This document shows, one piece after another, positions 37,180 through 45,251 of a DNA stretch of 64,000 nucleotides. How positions within the stretch are numbered: position 1 is the first letter of the stretch; each line of letters starts with the position of its first letter. Below the pieces are notes generated by a model that was not told the origin of the DNA, did not search any database, and worked only from the letters and a program-made list of their open reading frames with translations. Made by a program: the position numbers and the translations under genes. The stretch is from G963422745 sp965214285 (GTDB taxonomy: Bacteria > Actinomycetota > Acidimicrobiia > Acidimicrobiales > Aldehydirespiratoraceae): NCBI GenBank assembly GCA_965214285.1, contig OZ243946.1, forward strand, positions 1,984,001 to 2,048,000, written 5' to 3'.

Positions 37180-37185
37180 TAGGAT
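37180..37185 (+). promoter_or_regulatory. -10 element (TAGGAT), leaderless start of ROK kinase
   Basis: TAGGAT ends 6 bases before the ATG at 37192. Confidence 0.5.
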
Positions 37186-37191
37186 CGCCCC

Positions 37192-38061
37192 ATGGGTCAG
37201 GCCCTGGCGATCGACATCGGCGGCACCAAGTGCGAGGCGGCGATCGTGAACGGCGACGGGGCGATCTGCCGGCGCGAACGCGTGGACTCGACCGGGGCCC
37301 GCGACGGCGAGGAGCTCTGGCAGCGGCTGGCGACGGCCGTGGAGCGCCTGGACCGCTCCGGCGCCGTGGTCTGCGGTGCGGGTTCGGGCGGGCCGATGCG
37401 CCGCGGGGGAGAGGCGGTCTCGCCGCTCAACATCGCCGTGTGGCGCGACTTCCCGCTGCGGGCCCGCCTGGCCGAGCTCAGCGGGCTGCCGACCTTCGTC
37501 GACAACGACGCCAAGGCGCTGGCTCTGGCCGAGGCCTGGAAGGGCGCCGCTGTGGGCGAGGCGAACTTCATCGCCATGGTGGTGTCCACCGGCGTGGGCG
37601 GCGGGATCGTGCTCGACGGACGCCTGCTGGAGGGCGCCGAGGGCAACGCCGGCCACATCGGGCACGTGGTGGTGGCACCCGAGGGCACCTGCCTGCCCGA
37701 CCACGTGCAGGGCGTGCTCGAGGCCGAGGCGTCGGGCACCGCCATCGCCTGGCGCACCGGCCGGCCCGCCGCCTCCGCCGATGCCTGCGAGATCAGCCGG
37801 GCCGGGCGCATGGTGGGGCGCGCTGTGGGCTCGGTGGCCAACCTCTTGGACCTGCCGCTGGCGGTCGTGGCCGGATCGGTCGCCATCGGCTTCGGCGAGC
37901 CGTTCTTCGCCGCCGCCCAGGCCGAGGTCGACAGGGTGGCGGCCCTGCAGCACAGCATCGGCACCCGCATCATCGCGGCAGCCCTCGGGTCCGACGGCCC
38001 GATCGTCGGCGCAGCCGCGGTCGGCTTCCGGGGCCTCGGGCGAGACGTGGGCGTGCTGTGA
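37192..38061 (+). CDS. ROK family sugar kinase (glucokinase-like)
   Basis: 289 residues. The phosphate loop AIDIGGTKCEAAIV, FVDNDAKALALAE, and VSTGVGGGIVLDGRLLEG with GNAGHIGHVVV identify the ROK fold. The zinc-binding CxCGxxGC segment of most ROK kinases is replaced by EGTCLPDHVQGVLEAEASG, keeping a single cysteine, so the structural zinc is probably absent. It likely phosphorylates glucose or a related sugar with ATP. Leaderless start is predicted. It overlaps a small downstream gene by 4 bases. Confidence 0.8.
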   Translation: MGQALAIDIGGTKCEAAIVNGDGAICRRERVDSTGARDGEELWQRLATAVERLDRSGAVVCGAGSGGPMRRGGEAVSPLNIAVWRDFPLRARLAELSGLPTFVDNDAKALALAEAWKGAAVGEANFIAMVVSTGVGGGIVLDGRLLEGAEGNAGHIGHVVVAPEGTCLPDHVQGVLEAEASGTAIAWRTGRPAASADACEISRAGRMVGRAVGSVANLLDLPLAVVAGSVAIGFGEPFFAAAQAEVDRVAALQHSIGTRIIAAALGSDGPIVGAAAVGFRGLGRDVGVL

Positions 38062-38327
38062 GGCGCCTGCGCGCCCACGGCCGCGCCGCACTGGCCGTCG
38101 CCGGGCGGCCTCGCCTGTGGCTGACCGCATTGCGGGCAGCGGGCCGTTTCGCTCCCGACGGCTGGTGGCGCCGCTTTCCCTGGCTCCCCCTGCCGACACG
38201 CGCCCTGCTGCATTGGCGGTCCGAGACCAACTACGGCGACCCGCACAGGCCCGTCGAAGCAGCAGACCTGGTTGCCTGGCTCGACTGGTGCCGCGCCGAG
38301 CAGCGCCGGCAGCGCCGGCTGCGCTGA
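38058..38327 (+). CDS. small hypothetical protein coupled to the ROK kinase
   Basis: 89 residues, strongly basic, with a WWRRFPWLPLP segment in the middle and a tryptophan-rich C-terminal half (LVAWLDWCRAEQRRQRR). No family or membrane segment is recognised. The GTG at 38058 overlaps the ROK stop codon (GTGA), indicating translational coupling. Confidence 0.5.
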   Translation: MRRLRAHGRAALAVAGRPRLWLTALRAAGRFAPDGWWRRFPWLPLPTRALLHWRSETNYGDPHRPVEAADLVAWLDWCRAEQRRQRRLR

Positions 38328-38485
38328 TCCCGCTGAGCCCGGCCGCGACGGCCTCGCAGACACCGCGGAGCCGACCGCTGAGCCGACAACGACGGCAGGC
38401 GCCCACAGCGCTGATCGGGGGTTCGAGGACGACGGATCGCGGGGCCTGATCGCGCCAAGGGGTCCGGGAACGGGGTTTTGGGCAG

Positions 38486-38491
38486 TACGGT
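38486..38491 (+). promoter_or_regulatory. -10 element (TACGGT), leaderless start of HNH gene
   Basis: TACGGT ends 6 bases before the ATG at 38498. Confidence 0.5.
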
Positions 38492-38497
38492 CATCAG

Positions 38498-39019
38498 ATG
38501 GCCAGGGTGCTCGTACTCAACGCGACCTATGAGCCGCTGGCCGTCGTCAGCGCTCGGCGCGCCGTGTGCCTGCTGCTGGCCGACAAGGTGAAGATGGTCG
38601 CCAACAGCGGACGCCTGGTCCGCTCCGAACGCCTCTGCCTTGACGAGCCGGCGGTGGTGCGGCTCGGACGCTACGTGTCGGTGCCCTACAACCGTCATCG
38701 GACTCCGACCCGGCGCAGCGTGTTCGTGCGCGACGACTACCGCTGCCAGTACTGCAACGAGATCGCCGAGACGCTCGACCACGTGGTTCCGCGCAGCCGA
38801 GGCGGTGCGCACAGTTGGGACAACGTGGTGGCCGCCTGCCGTGGGTGCAACGCCCGCAAGCGAGACCGCCTGCTGGCGGACACGCCGCTGCGCCTGCGCA
38901 AGCTCCCCGGCCCGCCGCCGCCCTCGGCATGGATCGAGGTGGCAGCAGGCTCGATCCCCGCTGTCTGGGCGCCGTACCTGGTCGATTACCGAGAGCTGGG
39001 CCGGCGCCGCTCGGCATGA
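38498..39019 (+). CDS. HNH endonuclease family protein
   Basis: 173 residues. The N-terminus VLVLNATYEPLAVVSARRAV is that of a conserved actinobacterial and cyanobacterial HNH family. The nuclease core is RDDYRCQYCNE, then LDHVVPRSRGGAHSWDNVVAACRGCNARK, with two CxxC pairs holding a structural zinc and the HNH histidines. Its biological target is unknown; it is chromosomal and not next to a methylase. The stop codon overlaps the downstream lipoate-ligase-like gene start (ATGA). Confidence 0.85.
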   Translation: MARVLVLNATYEPLAVVSARRAVCLLLADKVKMVANSGRLVRSERLCLDEPAVVRLGRYVSVPYNRHRTPTRRSVFVRDDYRCQYCNEIAETLDHVVPRSRGGAHSWDNVVAACRGCNARKRDRLLADTPLRLRKLPGPPPPSAWIEVAAGSIPAVWAPYLVDYRELGRRRSA

Positions 39020-39714
39020 CCGCGGGCTCGCCGGCGGCGCCGGAGGGCTGGCGGGTTGAAGCGCACCGCGGCTCCGCCGGCAGGCTGCATTCCCGGCCTG
39101 CGCCGAGCAGCCGCGAGCCGGCCATGTGGGTGCTCGAGGCCGAGCTGCCCGCGCTCGTGCTGGGCAGCACCAGCGACCCCAGCGCCGTCGACGCCCAGCG
39201 TGCCGCCGAGCGCGGTTTTGAGATCGTGAGGCGCCGATCGGGCGGCGGGGCCGTGCTGCTGGTCCCCGGCGAGCATCTCTGGGTCGACTTCTGGGTGCCG
39301 CGCGGCCACGTGCTCGCATCCGACGACGTGGCCCGCGGCGCATTCTGGGCAGGCGAGGCCTTTGCCGGCGCTGCTGAGACGGTCCTCGGCCGGCCGGCCA
39401 CGGTGCGCCGGCAGGGGCTGGACAATGGCGACCACGGCGCCGCGGTCTGCTTCGCCGGGGCCGGGCCGGGCGAGGTGTTCGCCGGCGATCGCAAGCTGGT
39501 GGGCATCAGCCAGCGACGCACCCGCGACTGGACCCGCATCCAGACGCTGGTGCATCAGCGCTGGCAGCCGGAGCTGCTCGTGGATCTGCTCGCCGTCGAG
39601 GGCCCCGCAGCCGAGGCGCTGAAGGCGGACCTCGCGGACACGGTCGCCACAGCCCCGCGTGAGCCGCTGCTGGCCGCGTTGGGCGAGACCCTGGCTGCCC
39701 AGGCGATCAGCTAG
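39016..39714 (+). CDS. lipoate/biotin protein ligase-like protein (LplA family)
   Basis: 232 residues. The signature RRRSGGGAVLLVPGEHLWVDFW is the substrate-binding loop of LplA-type enzymes, and the catalytic lysine is expected in GDRKLVGISQRR. There is no C-terminal accessory domain. It should attach lipoate or octanoate to a lipoyl domain, or be an amidotransferase-like variant; no lipoyl target is nearby. It is coupled to the HNH gene by a 4-base overlap. Confidence 0.75.
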   Translation: MTAGSPAAPEGWRVEAHRGSAGRLHSRPAPSSREPAMWVLEAELPALVLGSTSDPSAVDAQRAAERGFEIVRRRSGGGAVLLVPGEHLWVDFWVPRGHVLASDDVARGAFWAGEAFAGAAETVLGRPATVRRQGLDNGDHGAAVCFAGAGPGEVFAGDRKLVGISQRRTRDWTRIQTLVHQRWQPELLVDLLAVEGPAAEALKADLADTVATAPREPLLAALGETLAAQAIS

Positions 39715-39721
39715 CGCCGCG

Positions 39722-39748
39722 GGCCGGGCTGTCCGGCCGGGCCCGGCC
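39722..39748 (+). terminator. stem-loop after the LplA-like gene
   Basis: An 8-base GC stem, GGCCGGGC (39722-39729) with GCCCGGCC (39741-39748), loop of 11. It starts 7 bases after the stop codon. There is no T-tract. Confidence 0.45.
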
Positions 39749-39887
39749 AACCGCCCCGGCGCAGAGATCACCGACGGGCGCGGCCCGTCGCTGTCGCAGA
39801 GCGAACCCCGTTCCCGTTGCACAGCGTGAGTGATCCGCGCCCGTGACCGGCAGTTCGCGGCCCAGCGCAAACGATCCGTCGGATTAG

Positions 39888-39917
39888 TTGCATCTGTGCG
39901 GTGGGGTGGAGTACAGT
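39888..39917 (+). promoter_or_regulatory. promoter of the mraZ-dcw cluster
   Basis: TTGCAT (39888-39893) and TACAGT (39912-39917) are separated by 18 bases, the best -35/-10 pair in the gap upstream of mraZ. The -10 lies inside the GTG repeat array. Confidence 0.5.
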
Positions 39918-39945
39918 GTCATGCAGTGGAGTGAAAGGGAGTGAT
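39901..39945 (+). promoter_or_regulatory. MraZ operator candidate: phased GTG repeats
   Basis: GTG occurs at 39901, 39906, 39916, 39926, 39931 and 39941, all in one 5-base register. GTGGA recurs at 39906 and 39926, with GTGTC at 39916 and AGGGA at 39936, a 10-base spacing. MraZ in other bacteria binds short G-rich direct repeats 10 bases apart in its own promoter. The array overlaps the -10 and the expected transcription start, a repressor position. Confidence 0.5.
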
Positions 39946-40074
39946 TCGGAGGACCACCTAGGTCCCTCTGGGTCACCCTTGACACTCCCGGCTCGATGCA
40001 TCACATGAAGCGTCACGCCGCCACATCCGCCGGCCGGCACGGCCATTCGACGCAAGGGGACAAAGGGGGGAGAC

Positions 40075-40512
40075 ATGGCTCGGTTCCTGGGCACCTTCGA
40101 GCACACCCTCGACCCCAAGGGCAGGCTGATCCTCCCGGCTGCGTTTCGGGCCAAGCTCGCAGACGGCGCGGTGATCACGCCTCTGGACCACTGCCTGGCG
40201 ATCCTGCCCACCGACGAGTTCGATGCCATGGCCGACCGCCTCGAGCTCCAGGTGTCTGAAGGCATCGTGGATGTCAACGCCTTGCGCCACTTCGCCGGCA
40301 AGGCCGACGAGGTGGTGCCCGACTCTCAGGGACGGGTGCGCATCCTGGCCCATCTGCGCGAGCTCGCCGGGCTGGACCGCAGCGTGATCGTCAACGGGGC
40401 GCTGCGCCGCGTCGAGGTGTGGAATCCCGAGCGCTGGAACGGCATCGCCCCGGTCGGCGCCGAGCGTCTCACTGCTGCCATCGAGAAGGGCCATGGCTTC
40501 GGTGGCCGCTGA
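40075..40512 (+). CDS. mraZ: MraZ, transcriptional regulator of the dcw cluster
   Basis: 145 residues, the standard length. Two SpoVT/AbrB-like halves each hold the conserved box: FEHTLDPKGRLILPAAFR near the N-terminus and VVPDSQGRVRILAHLREL in the second half. MraZ forms a ring that binds direct repeats upstream of its own gene and represses the cluster. The ATG has a very strong Shine-Dalgarno (GGGGGGAG). Its end overlaps the start of rsmH by 20 bases. Confidence 0.93.
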   Translation: MARFLGTFEHTLDPKGRLILPAAFRAKLADGAVITPLDHCLAILPTDEFDAMADRLELQVSEGIVDVNALRHFAGKADEVVPDSQGRVRILAHLRELAGLDRSVIVNGALRRVEVWNPERWNGIAPVGAERLTAAIEKGHGFGGR

Positions 40513-41446
40513 GGTCGATTTCCACGAGCCGGCGATGCTCGCCGAGGTGCTGGAGGTGTTCTCCGGCGTGCCCGACGGCTGGCTGGTCGATGCCACAGTC
40601 GGCGGCGGCGGCCACAGCGACGCCCTGCTCGACGCCCACCGAACGCTGAGCGTGCTGGGCATCGACGCCGACGACGAAGCCATAGCCGCAGCCGGCGCCC
40701 GGCTGGCCCGCCACGGCGAGCGGGTCAGGCTGTGCAGGCGCCGCTTCGACGAGATCGCCGAGGCGGTGGGGTCCTTGCCCGCCGACTCGCTGGCCGGGGC
40801 GCTGTTCGACCTCGGCGTCAGCTCGCATCAGTTAGACGCCCCGGAGCGCGGCTTCGGCTTCCGAGTCGACGGCCCCCTCGACATGCGCATGGACCGCAGC
40901 CGTGGCACGGATGCCTCCCGGCTGGTCAACCGCGCCGAAGAGCAGTCCCTGGCCCGGATCCTGCGTGACAACGCCGACGAACAGCACGCCCGCCGCATCG
41001 CCGCGGCGATCGTGGCCGCCCGGCCCATCAACGGAACGGCCCATCTGGCCGAGGTGGTCGCCGCTGCCGTGCCCGCCAGGGCCCGCCGCCGGCGCGGCCA
41101 CAGCGCCCGCAAGACCTTCCAGGCGCTGCGCATCGAGGTCAACTCCGAGCTGGCGATCCTCGGCGACGCTCTGAGCGCGGCTCTGGGGCTGCTGGCGCCG
41201 CGGGGCCGCTGCGCGGTGCTCAGCTATCACTCCGGCGAGGACCGCATCGTCAAGCGGATCTTTCGCGAGGCAGCCGGGGAGGCGCCGCGGCCCCGGCCCG
41301 ACCTGCCGCCGCCGCCCGGCACGGCTGCCACGGTGCGGCTGCTCTGGCGGGGGGTGCGCACCCCGTGCCCAGCCGAGATCGCCCGCAATCCGAGGGCGTC
41401 CGCGGCGCGTCTGCGTGCCGTCGAGAAGCTCCCCGAGGATCTCTGA
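40493..41446 (+). CDS. rsmH: 16S rRNA (cytosine1402-N4)-methyltransferase
   Basis: 317 residues. The AdoMet motif DATVGGGGHSDALL is followed by the RsmH-specific LFDLGVSSHQLDAPERGFGF and MRMDRS, and by ARKTFQALRIEVNSEL near residue 205. It methylates C1402 in the ribosomal decoding centre. ATG 40493 has GAGAAGGG upstream, inside the mraZ reading frame. It overlaps the ftsL-like gene by one base. Confidence 0.93.
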   Translation: MASVAAEVDFHEPAMLAEVLEVFSGVPDGWLVDATVGGGGHSDALLDAHRTLSVLGIDADDEAIAAAGARLARHGERVRLCRRRFDEIAEAVGSLPADSLAGALFDLGVSSHQLDAPERGFGFRVDGPLDMRMDRSRGTDASRLVNRAEEQSLARILRDNADEQHARRIAAAIVAARPINGTAHLAEVVAAAVPARARRRRGHSARKTFQALRIEVNSELAILGDALSAALGLLAPRGRCAVLSYHSGEDRIVKRIFREAAGEAPRPRPDLPPPPGTAATVRLLWRGVRTPCPAEIARNPRASAARLRAVEKLPEDL

Positions 41447-41886
41447 TGGCAGGCGCCAACCCTTCGGGTGGGGCTTCGCGGCCTTCGCTGCGTCAGGCCC
41501 CGCGCCCCGTGGCGGGCCGCTCGCATCTCCGGGTCGTCGGCGACGCCGAGCGCCTGGCCAAGCCTCGCTGGCGCAGCATCGCCACGCTGCTCGTGGTGTC
41601 CACCCTGATCGTCATGGGCACTCTGGGGATCCTGGCCGCCCTGCACGCCCTTCAGGTGGAGGTGCAGGTGCAGATCGACAGCACCCGCTCCGAGATCGTC
41701 GAGCTCGAGACCCAGCTCAACAGGAGCCTGACGTCGCTGGCCGAGATCGACTCGCCCCAGGGACTCGCGGAGGCCGCCCAGGCTCAGGGCCTGGTCGAGC
41801 CCGCAGACCTGGTGATGCTGCCGCAGGCCCCCGAGGGCATGCTCGATCCCCCAATCGGGGCCGACCCCTTCGCCGGAGCTGGGTAG
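41446..41886 (+). CDS. FtsL-like septum-formation protein
   Basis: 146 residues. A basic N-terminal cytoplasmic region is followed by one membrane segment at about 44-66 and a short coiled-coil stretch (about 70-95, QVEVQVQIDSTRSEIVELE). The extracytoplasmic end is Pro/Gly-rich. Sequence conservation in FtsL is poor everywhere; identification rests on position between rsmH and ftsI and on this topology. FtsL links FtsQ and FtsI-FtsW at the divisome. Confidence 0.65.
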   Translation: MAGANPSGGASRPSLRQAPRPVAGRSHLRVVGDAERLAKPRWRSIATLLVVSTLIVMGTLGILAALHALQVEVQVQIDSTRSEIVELETQLNRSLTSLAEIDSPQGLAEAAQAQGLVEPADLVMLPQAPEGMLDPPIGADPFAGAG

Positions 41887-41892
41887 GCGAGG

Positions 41893-43785
41893 GTGCGGGG
41901 CCGACATCGCCGCCGTTCCCGCGGGCATCGCGGCATCGGGGGATCACGCCGCGGCCCAGGCCTGCGGCGTCGCGGCTGGGGTGCGTCGCGCCGAACCAAG
42001 GCGGGTCATCCCGAGCTGAGCCACTATCGCCTGCTGGCGGTCGGTTTGGCGTTCACGCTGATCATCGGGGCCTTCGGCGTCCGTCTTCTCGATCTCCAGC
42101 TCAGCCCCGACCCTGCGCTGAGCGAGGGGTTCAGCCACCGCTACCGTCAGGACGAGCTGGTGGCGCCCCGCGGCAGGATCCTCGACCGCCGGGGCCGTTC
42201 GCTGGCCGTGTCGCTGCCGTCCCCCACGATCGTGGCCGACCCCAGGCTGGTCGCCGACCACGAGGTGGAGGCAGTGGTCGCCCAGCTCGCCCCGCTGGTG
42301 AGCACCTCGCCCGAGGTGCTCAGCGAGCGCCTCGACTGGGACAAGCAGTTCGCCTACGTGGAGCGCCAGGTCGACGCCGAGGTCGGCGAGGCCGTGATGG
42401 CGCTGGGCATCCGCGGCATCCGCATCGACTCCGAGCTGCGCCGCGAGCACCCCGTGGGGGAGTGCTCAGGGCTCGGCGTGGTCGGTCGCGTCGACGTCGA
42501 CCACAAGGGCATCAGCGGCCTCGAGCTGGCCTATGACGAGTCGCTCACCGGCACCAACGGGAGGATCGTGCGCGAGGCCAGCTCCAACGGGCGCATCACC
42601 ATTCCCGAGGGCCACGAGATCATCCAGCCGGCCGTGCCGGGCGAGGACCTGCGCCTGACGCTGGACCGCAACGTGCAGTTCCGCGCCGAGCACATCCTCG
42701 CAGACCACGTCGCCGCCGCCGCAGCCGACAGCGGCATGGTGGTGATCTCGATACCGGCGACCGGCGAGGTGATCGCCGCAGCCAGCGTGACGCGCGATCC
42801 CCGCACCGGCTTCGTGACCTGCAGCACCACCAACCACGCCCTGGTCTCCAGCTACGAGCCGGGCTCGATCATGAAGCCGATCACCATGGCGGCCGTGCTC
42901 GACGCAGGCCTGGTCATGCCCCATGAGCCCGTGAATCTGCCCGAAGAGCTGATCTACGACATCGAGGACGACGAGACCAAGTCCTACGTCGACTGGTTCG
43001 ATCACACCAAGACCCACTACAGCGCCACCGAGATCATGGTGAAGTCCTCCAACATCGGCGTCATCACCCTGGCCAATCGCCTCGGCCCGCACAGTTTCGA
43101 CGACGTGCTGCACGAGTTCGGCTTCGGTGCCTCCACGGCGCTCAACTTCAGAGGCGAGAGCGCCGGGATCCTGCGCGATCTCGCGAGCAACCTCCTGGAG
43201 CTGCCCGCAGTCTCCATCGGCCAGAGCATCGCCGTCACCTCGATCCAGATGCTGCAGGCCTTCAACGTCATCGCCAACGGCGGCGTGTTCGTCGACCCAG
43301 TGCTGCTCGTCGACGACATCGGCGCCGGCGAGACCCGTCGGGTGGTCAGCGAGGAGGCCGCGGCCGACGTGATGGAGATGATGCGCGCCGTGGTGAGCGA
43401 GGGCACCGGCAAGCTCGCCGCCGTGGACGGCTACGACGTGGCCGGCAAGACAGGCACGGCCTGGCAGCCCTGCGGCGACGACGGCGGCTATGACTGCGAC
43501 GGCCTGGGCTCGCGGCACTACACCCCAGGCTTCGTGGGGATCGTGTCCAACGACGACGGCCCGGCGCTGAGCATCCTCGTGGTCATCGACAATCCCCAGG
43601 GCGGCAGCTACGGCGGAGGCGCCATTGCGGCGCCTGCGTTCGCGGAGATCGCGGCCGACGTGCTGCCCCAGCTGCAGATCCCCCCGCTGGGCGCCAGCAC
43701 GGTCAGCGGACGGGTCCGCGCCCAGCCGGCTGTCGGGCTGGCAGCGCCGGCCGGCGGCGCAGGCGAGCAAGTTGCACAGCAATGA
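41893..43785 (+). CDS. ftsI: division-specific class B penicillin-binding protein (PBP3/FtsI)
   Basis: 630 residues. A very basic Arg/Gly-rich cytoplasmic N-terminus of ~44 residues precedes the membrane anchor (about 45-66). The pedestal domain starts at APRGRILDRRGR. The transpeptidase motifs are Ser325-Lys328 (GSIMKP), Ser385-Asn387 (SSN) and Lys519-Gly521 (KTG). It cross-links septal peptidoglycan with FtsW. No C-terminal PASTA domain is present. The GTG start is 6 bases after the ftsL-like gene, and the stop overlaps murE as ATGA. Confidence 0.92.
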   Translation: MRGRHRRRSRGHRGIGGSRRGPGLRRRGWGASRRTKAGHPELSHYRLLAVGLAFTLIIGAFGVRLLDLQLSPDPALSEGFSHRYRQDELVAPRGRILDRRGRSLAVSLPSPTIVADPRLVADHEVEAVVAQLAPLVSTSPEVLSERLDWDKQFAYVERQVDAEVGEAVMALGIRGIRIDSELRREHPVGECSGLGVVGRVDVDHKGISGLELAYDESLTGTNGRIVREASSNGRITIPEGHEIIQPAVPGEDLRLTLDRNVQFRAEHILADHVAAAAADSGMVVISIPATGEVIAAASVTRDPRTGFVTCSTTNHALVSSYEPGSIMKPITMAAVLDAGLVMPHEPVNLPEELIYDIEDDETKSYVDWFDHTKTHYSATEIMVKSSNIGVITLANRLGPHSFDDVLHEFGFGASTALNFRGESAGILRDLASNLLELPAVSIGQSIAVTSIQMLQAFNVIANGGVFVDPVLLVDDIGAGETRRVVSEEAAADVMEMMRAVVSEGTGKLAAVDGYDVAGKTGTAWQPCGDDGGYDCDGLGSRHYTPGFVGIVSNDDGPALSILVVIDNPQGGSYGGGAIAAPAFAEIAADVLPQLQIPPLGASTVSGRVRAQPAVGLAAPAGGAGEQVAQQ

Positions 43786-45251
43786 GCGCCCGCCTCGCAG
43801 ACGTGGTCAGCGCCGTCGGCGGGGTCATCGCCGGCACCGGGCCAGGCGTCGCCGCGACTGCGGCCGGCAGGCCCCGAGCCGACCCTGCGTCGCTCGTGGT
43901 GAGCGACGTGATCCACGATTCGCGCACCGCCGCCGCAGCCGATCAGGCGCTGTTCGCCTGCATCACCGGAGACCGCTTCGACGGCCACGACTTCGCCGCC
44001 CCCTCCCTGCAGGGCGGCGGGGTCGTGGCCCTGCTGACGAGCCGCCGGCTGGACCTGGGCGTGCCCGAGATCACAGTGCCGGACGTGCGGGCTGTGCTCG
44101 GCGCAGCCGCGGCGGAGGTCCACGGGCATCCCAGCCGTTCGCTGCGCGTCGTCGGCGTGACCGGCACCAACGGCAAGACCACCACGGTGCGCATCGCGGC
44201 GCGCGCGGCCGCCGAGCTGGGCCTGGCCGCCGCCGAGATCGGCACGCTAACCGGGGCGCGCACCACGCCCGAGGCGCCTGAGCTTCAGCGGTCCCTGGCA
44301 GCCGCGCGCCGCAGCGGAGCGGACCTCGTGGCCATGGAGGTGAGCAGCCACGCCCTCGATCAGCGGCGCGTGGACGGCACCCGCTTCGCTGCCGTGGGCT
44401 TCACCAACCTGGGAGTGGACCACCTCGACCACCACGGCGACGCCGAGGCCTACTACCAGGCCAAGGCGCGCCTGTTCACCAGCGACTTCGCGCAGCGCTG
44501 CGTGATCGACACCGGATCGGCCGCAGGGCGCAGGCTGGCCGCAGAGACCACCCTGCCCACCACGCTCATCGACCGCTCCTGCATCGAGGAGCTGCGCTTC
44601 GACGCCCGCTCGGCGAGGTTTCGCTGGCGAGGCCAGCGCGCACGGCTCGGGATCGGCGGCGCTTTCAATGTCGCCAACGCAGTGCTGGCAGCGGAACTGC
44701 TGGTCTGCGCGGGTCAGGACCCCGAACAGGTCGCCGGCGCACTGGCCTCGGTCGGGCCGATACCGGGCCGCTTCGAGGTGGTCGACGCCGACGCAGCCGA
44801 CAGCGAGGTCACCGTGATCGTCGACTACGCCCACACCCCCGACGGCCTGGAGTCGCTCTTGGGGGCAGCCAGGGCTATCACCGAGGGGCGCCTGACCGTG
44901 GTGTTCGGCGCAGGCGGCGACCGCGACCGCTCCAAACGGCCCCTGATGGGCGCAGTCGCCGAGCGTCTCGCCGACCGCGTGGTGCTGACCAGCGACAACC
45001 CCCGAGGCGAGCCGCCGGCGACGATAATCGAGCAGATCAGTGCCGGGATGAGCCGGCCCCCGGACTCAGCGACAGCCGACCGGCGCCTGGCCATCCGCGA
45101 CGCCATCGCATCCGCAGGCGCAGGCGATGTGGTCGTCATCGCCGGCAAGGGCCACGAGAAGACGCAGACAACGGGCGCGGATGTGGTCGAATTCGACGAC
45201 CGAGCCGTGGCTCGCGAGGAACTGCAGCGCCGACTGGGAGCTGAGCAATGA
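43782..45251 (+). CDS. murE: UDP-MurNAc-L-Ala-D-Glu:meso-diaminopimelate ligase
   Basis: 489 residues. Mur ligase P-loop GVTGTNGKTTTVR is near residue 125. The DNPR motif at 405-408 marks specificity for meso-diaminopimelate rather than lysine, so the wall is probably of the DAP type. It adds the third stem-peptide residue using ATP. Four-base overlaps join it to ftsI and mraY. In most clusters murF follows murE; here mraY follows directly. Confidence 0.93.
   Translation: MSARLADVVSAVGGVIAGTGPGVAATAAGRPRADPASLVVSDVIHDSRTAAAADQALFACITGDRFDGHDFAAPSLQGGGVVALLTSRRLDLGVPEITVPDVRAVLGAAAAEVHGHPSRSLRVVGVTGTNGKTTTVRIAARAAAELGLAAAEIGTLTGARTTPEAPELQRSLAAARRSGADLVAMEVSSHALDQRRVDGTRFAAVGFTNLGVDHLDHHGDAEAYYQAKARLFTSDFAQRCVIDTGSAAGRRLAAETTLPTTLIDRSCIEELRFDARSARFRWRGQRARLGIGGAFNVANAVLAAELLVCAGQDPEQVAGALASVGPIPGRFEVVDADAADSEVTVIVDYAHTPDGLESLLGAARAITEGRLTVVFGAGGDRDRSKRPLMGAVAERLADRVVLTSDNPRGEPPATIIEQISAGMSRPPDSATADRRLAIRDAIASAGAGDVVVIAGKGHEKTQTTGADVVEFDDRAVAREELQRRLGAEQ

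Larger units (their letters stand above)
39749..40074 (+). other. dcw-cluster leader and promoter region (no gene)
   Basis: No credible gene is present in this 326-base gap. It holds the predicted main promoter (39888-39917), a GTG repeat array (39901-39945), a second TTGACA hexamer at 39979-39984 without a good -10, and the mraZ Shine-Dalgarno AGGGGGGAG at about 40063-40071. The transcript leader would be about 150 bases. Confidence 0.5.

Noticed and set aside
39960..40010. Second promoter at TTGACA (39979-39984)
   Set aside because: TTGACA is a good -35, but the -10 candidates 16-17 bases later (TCACAT, CACATG) are weak, so it is not listed as a promoter.
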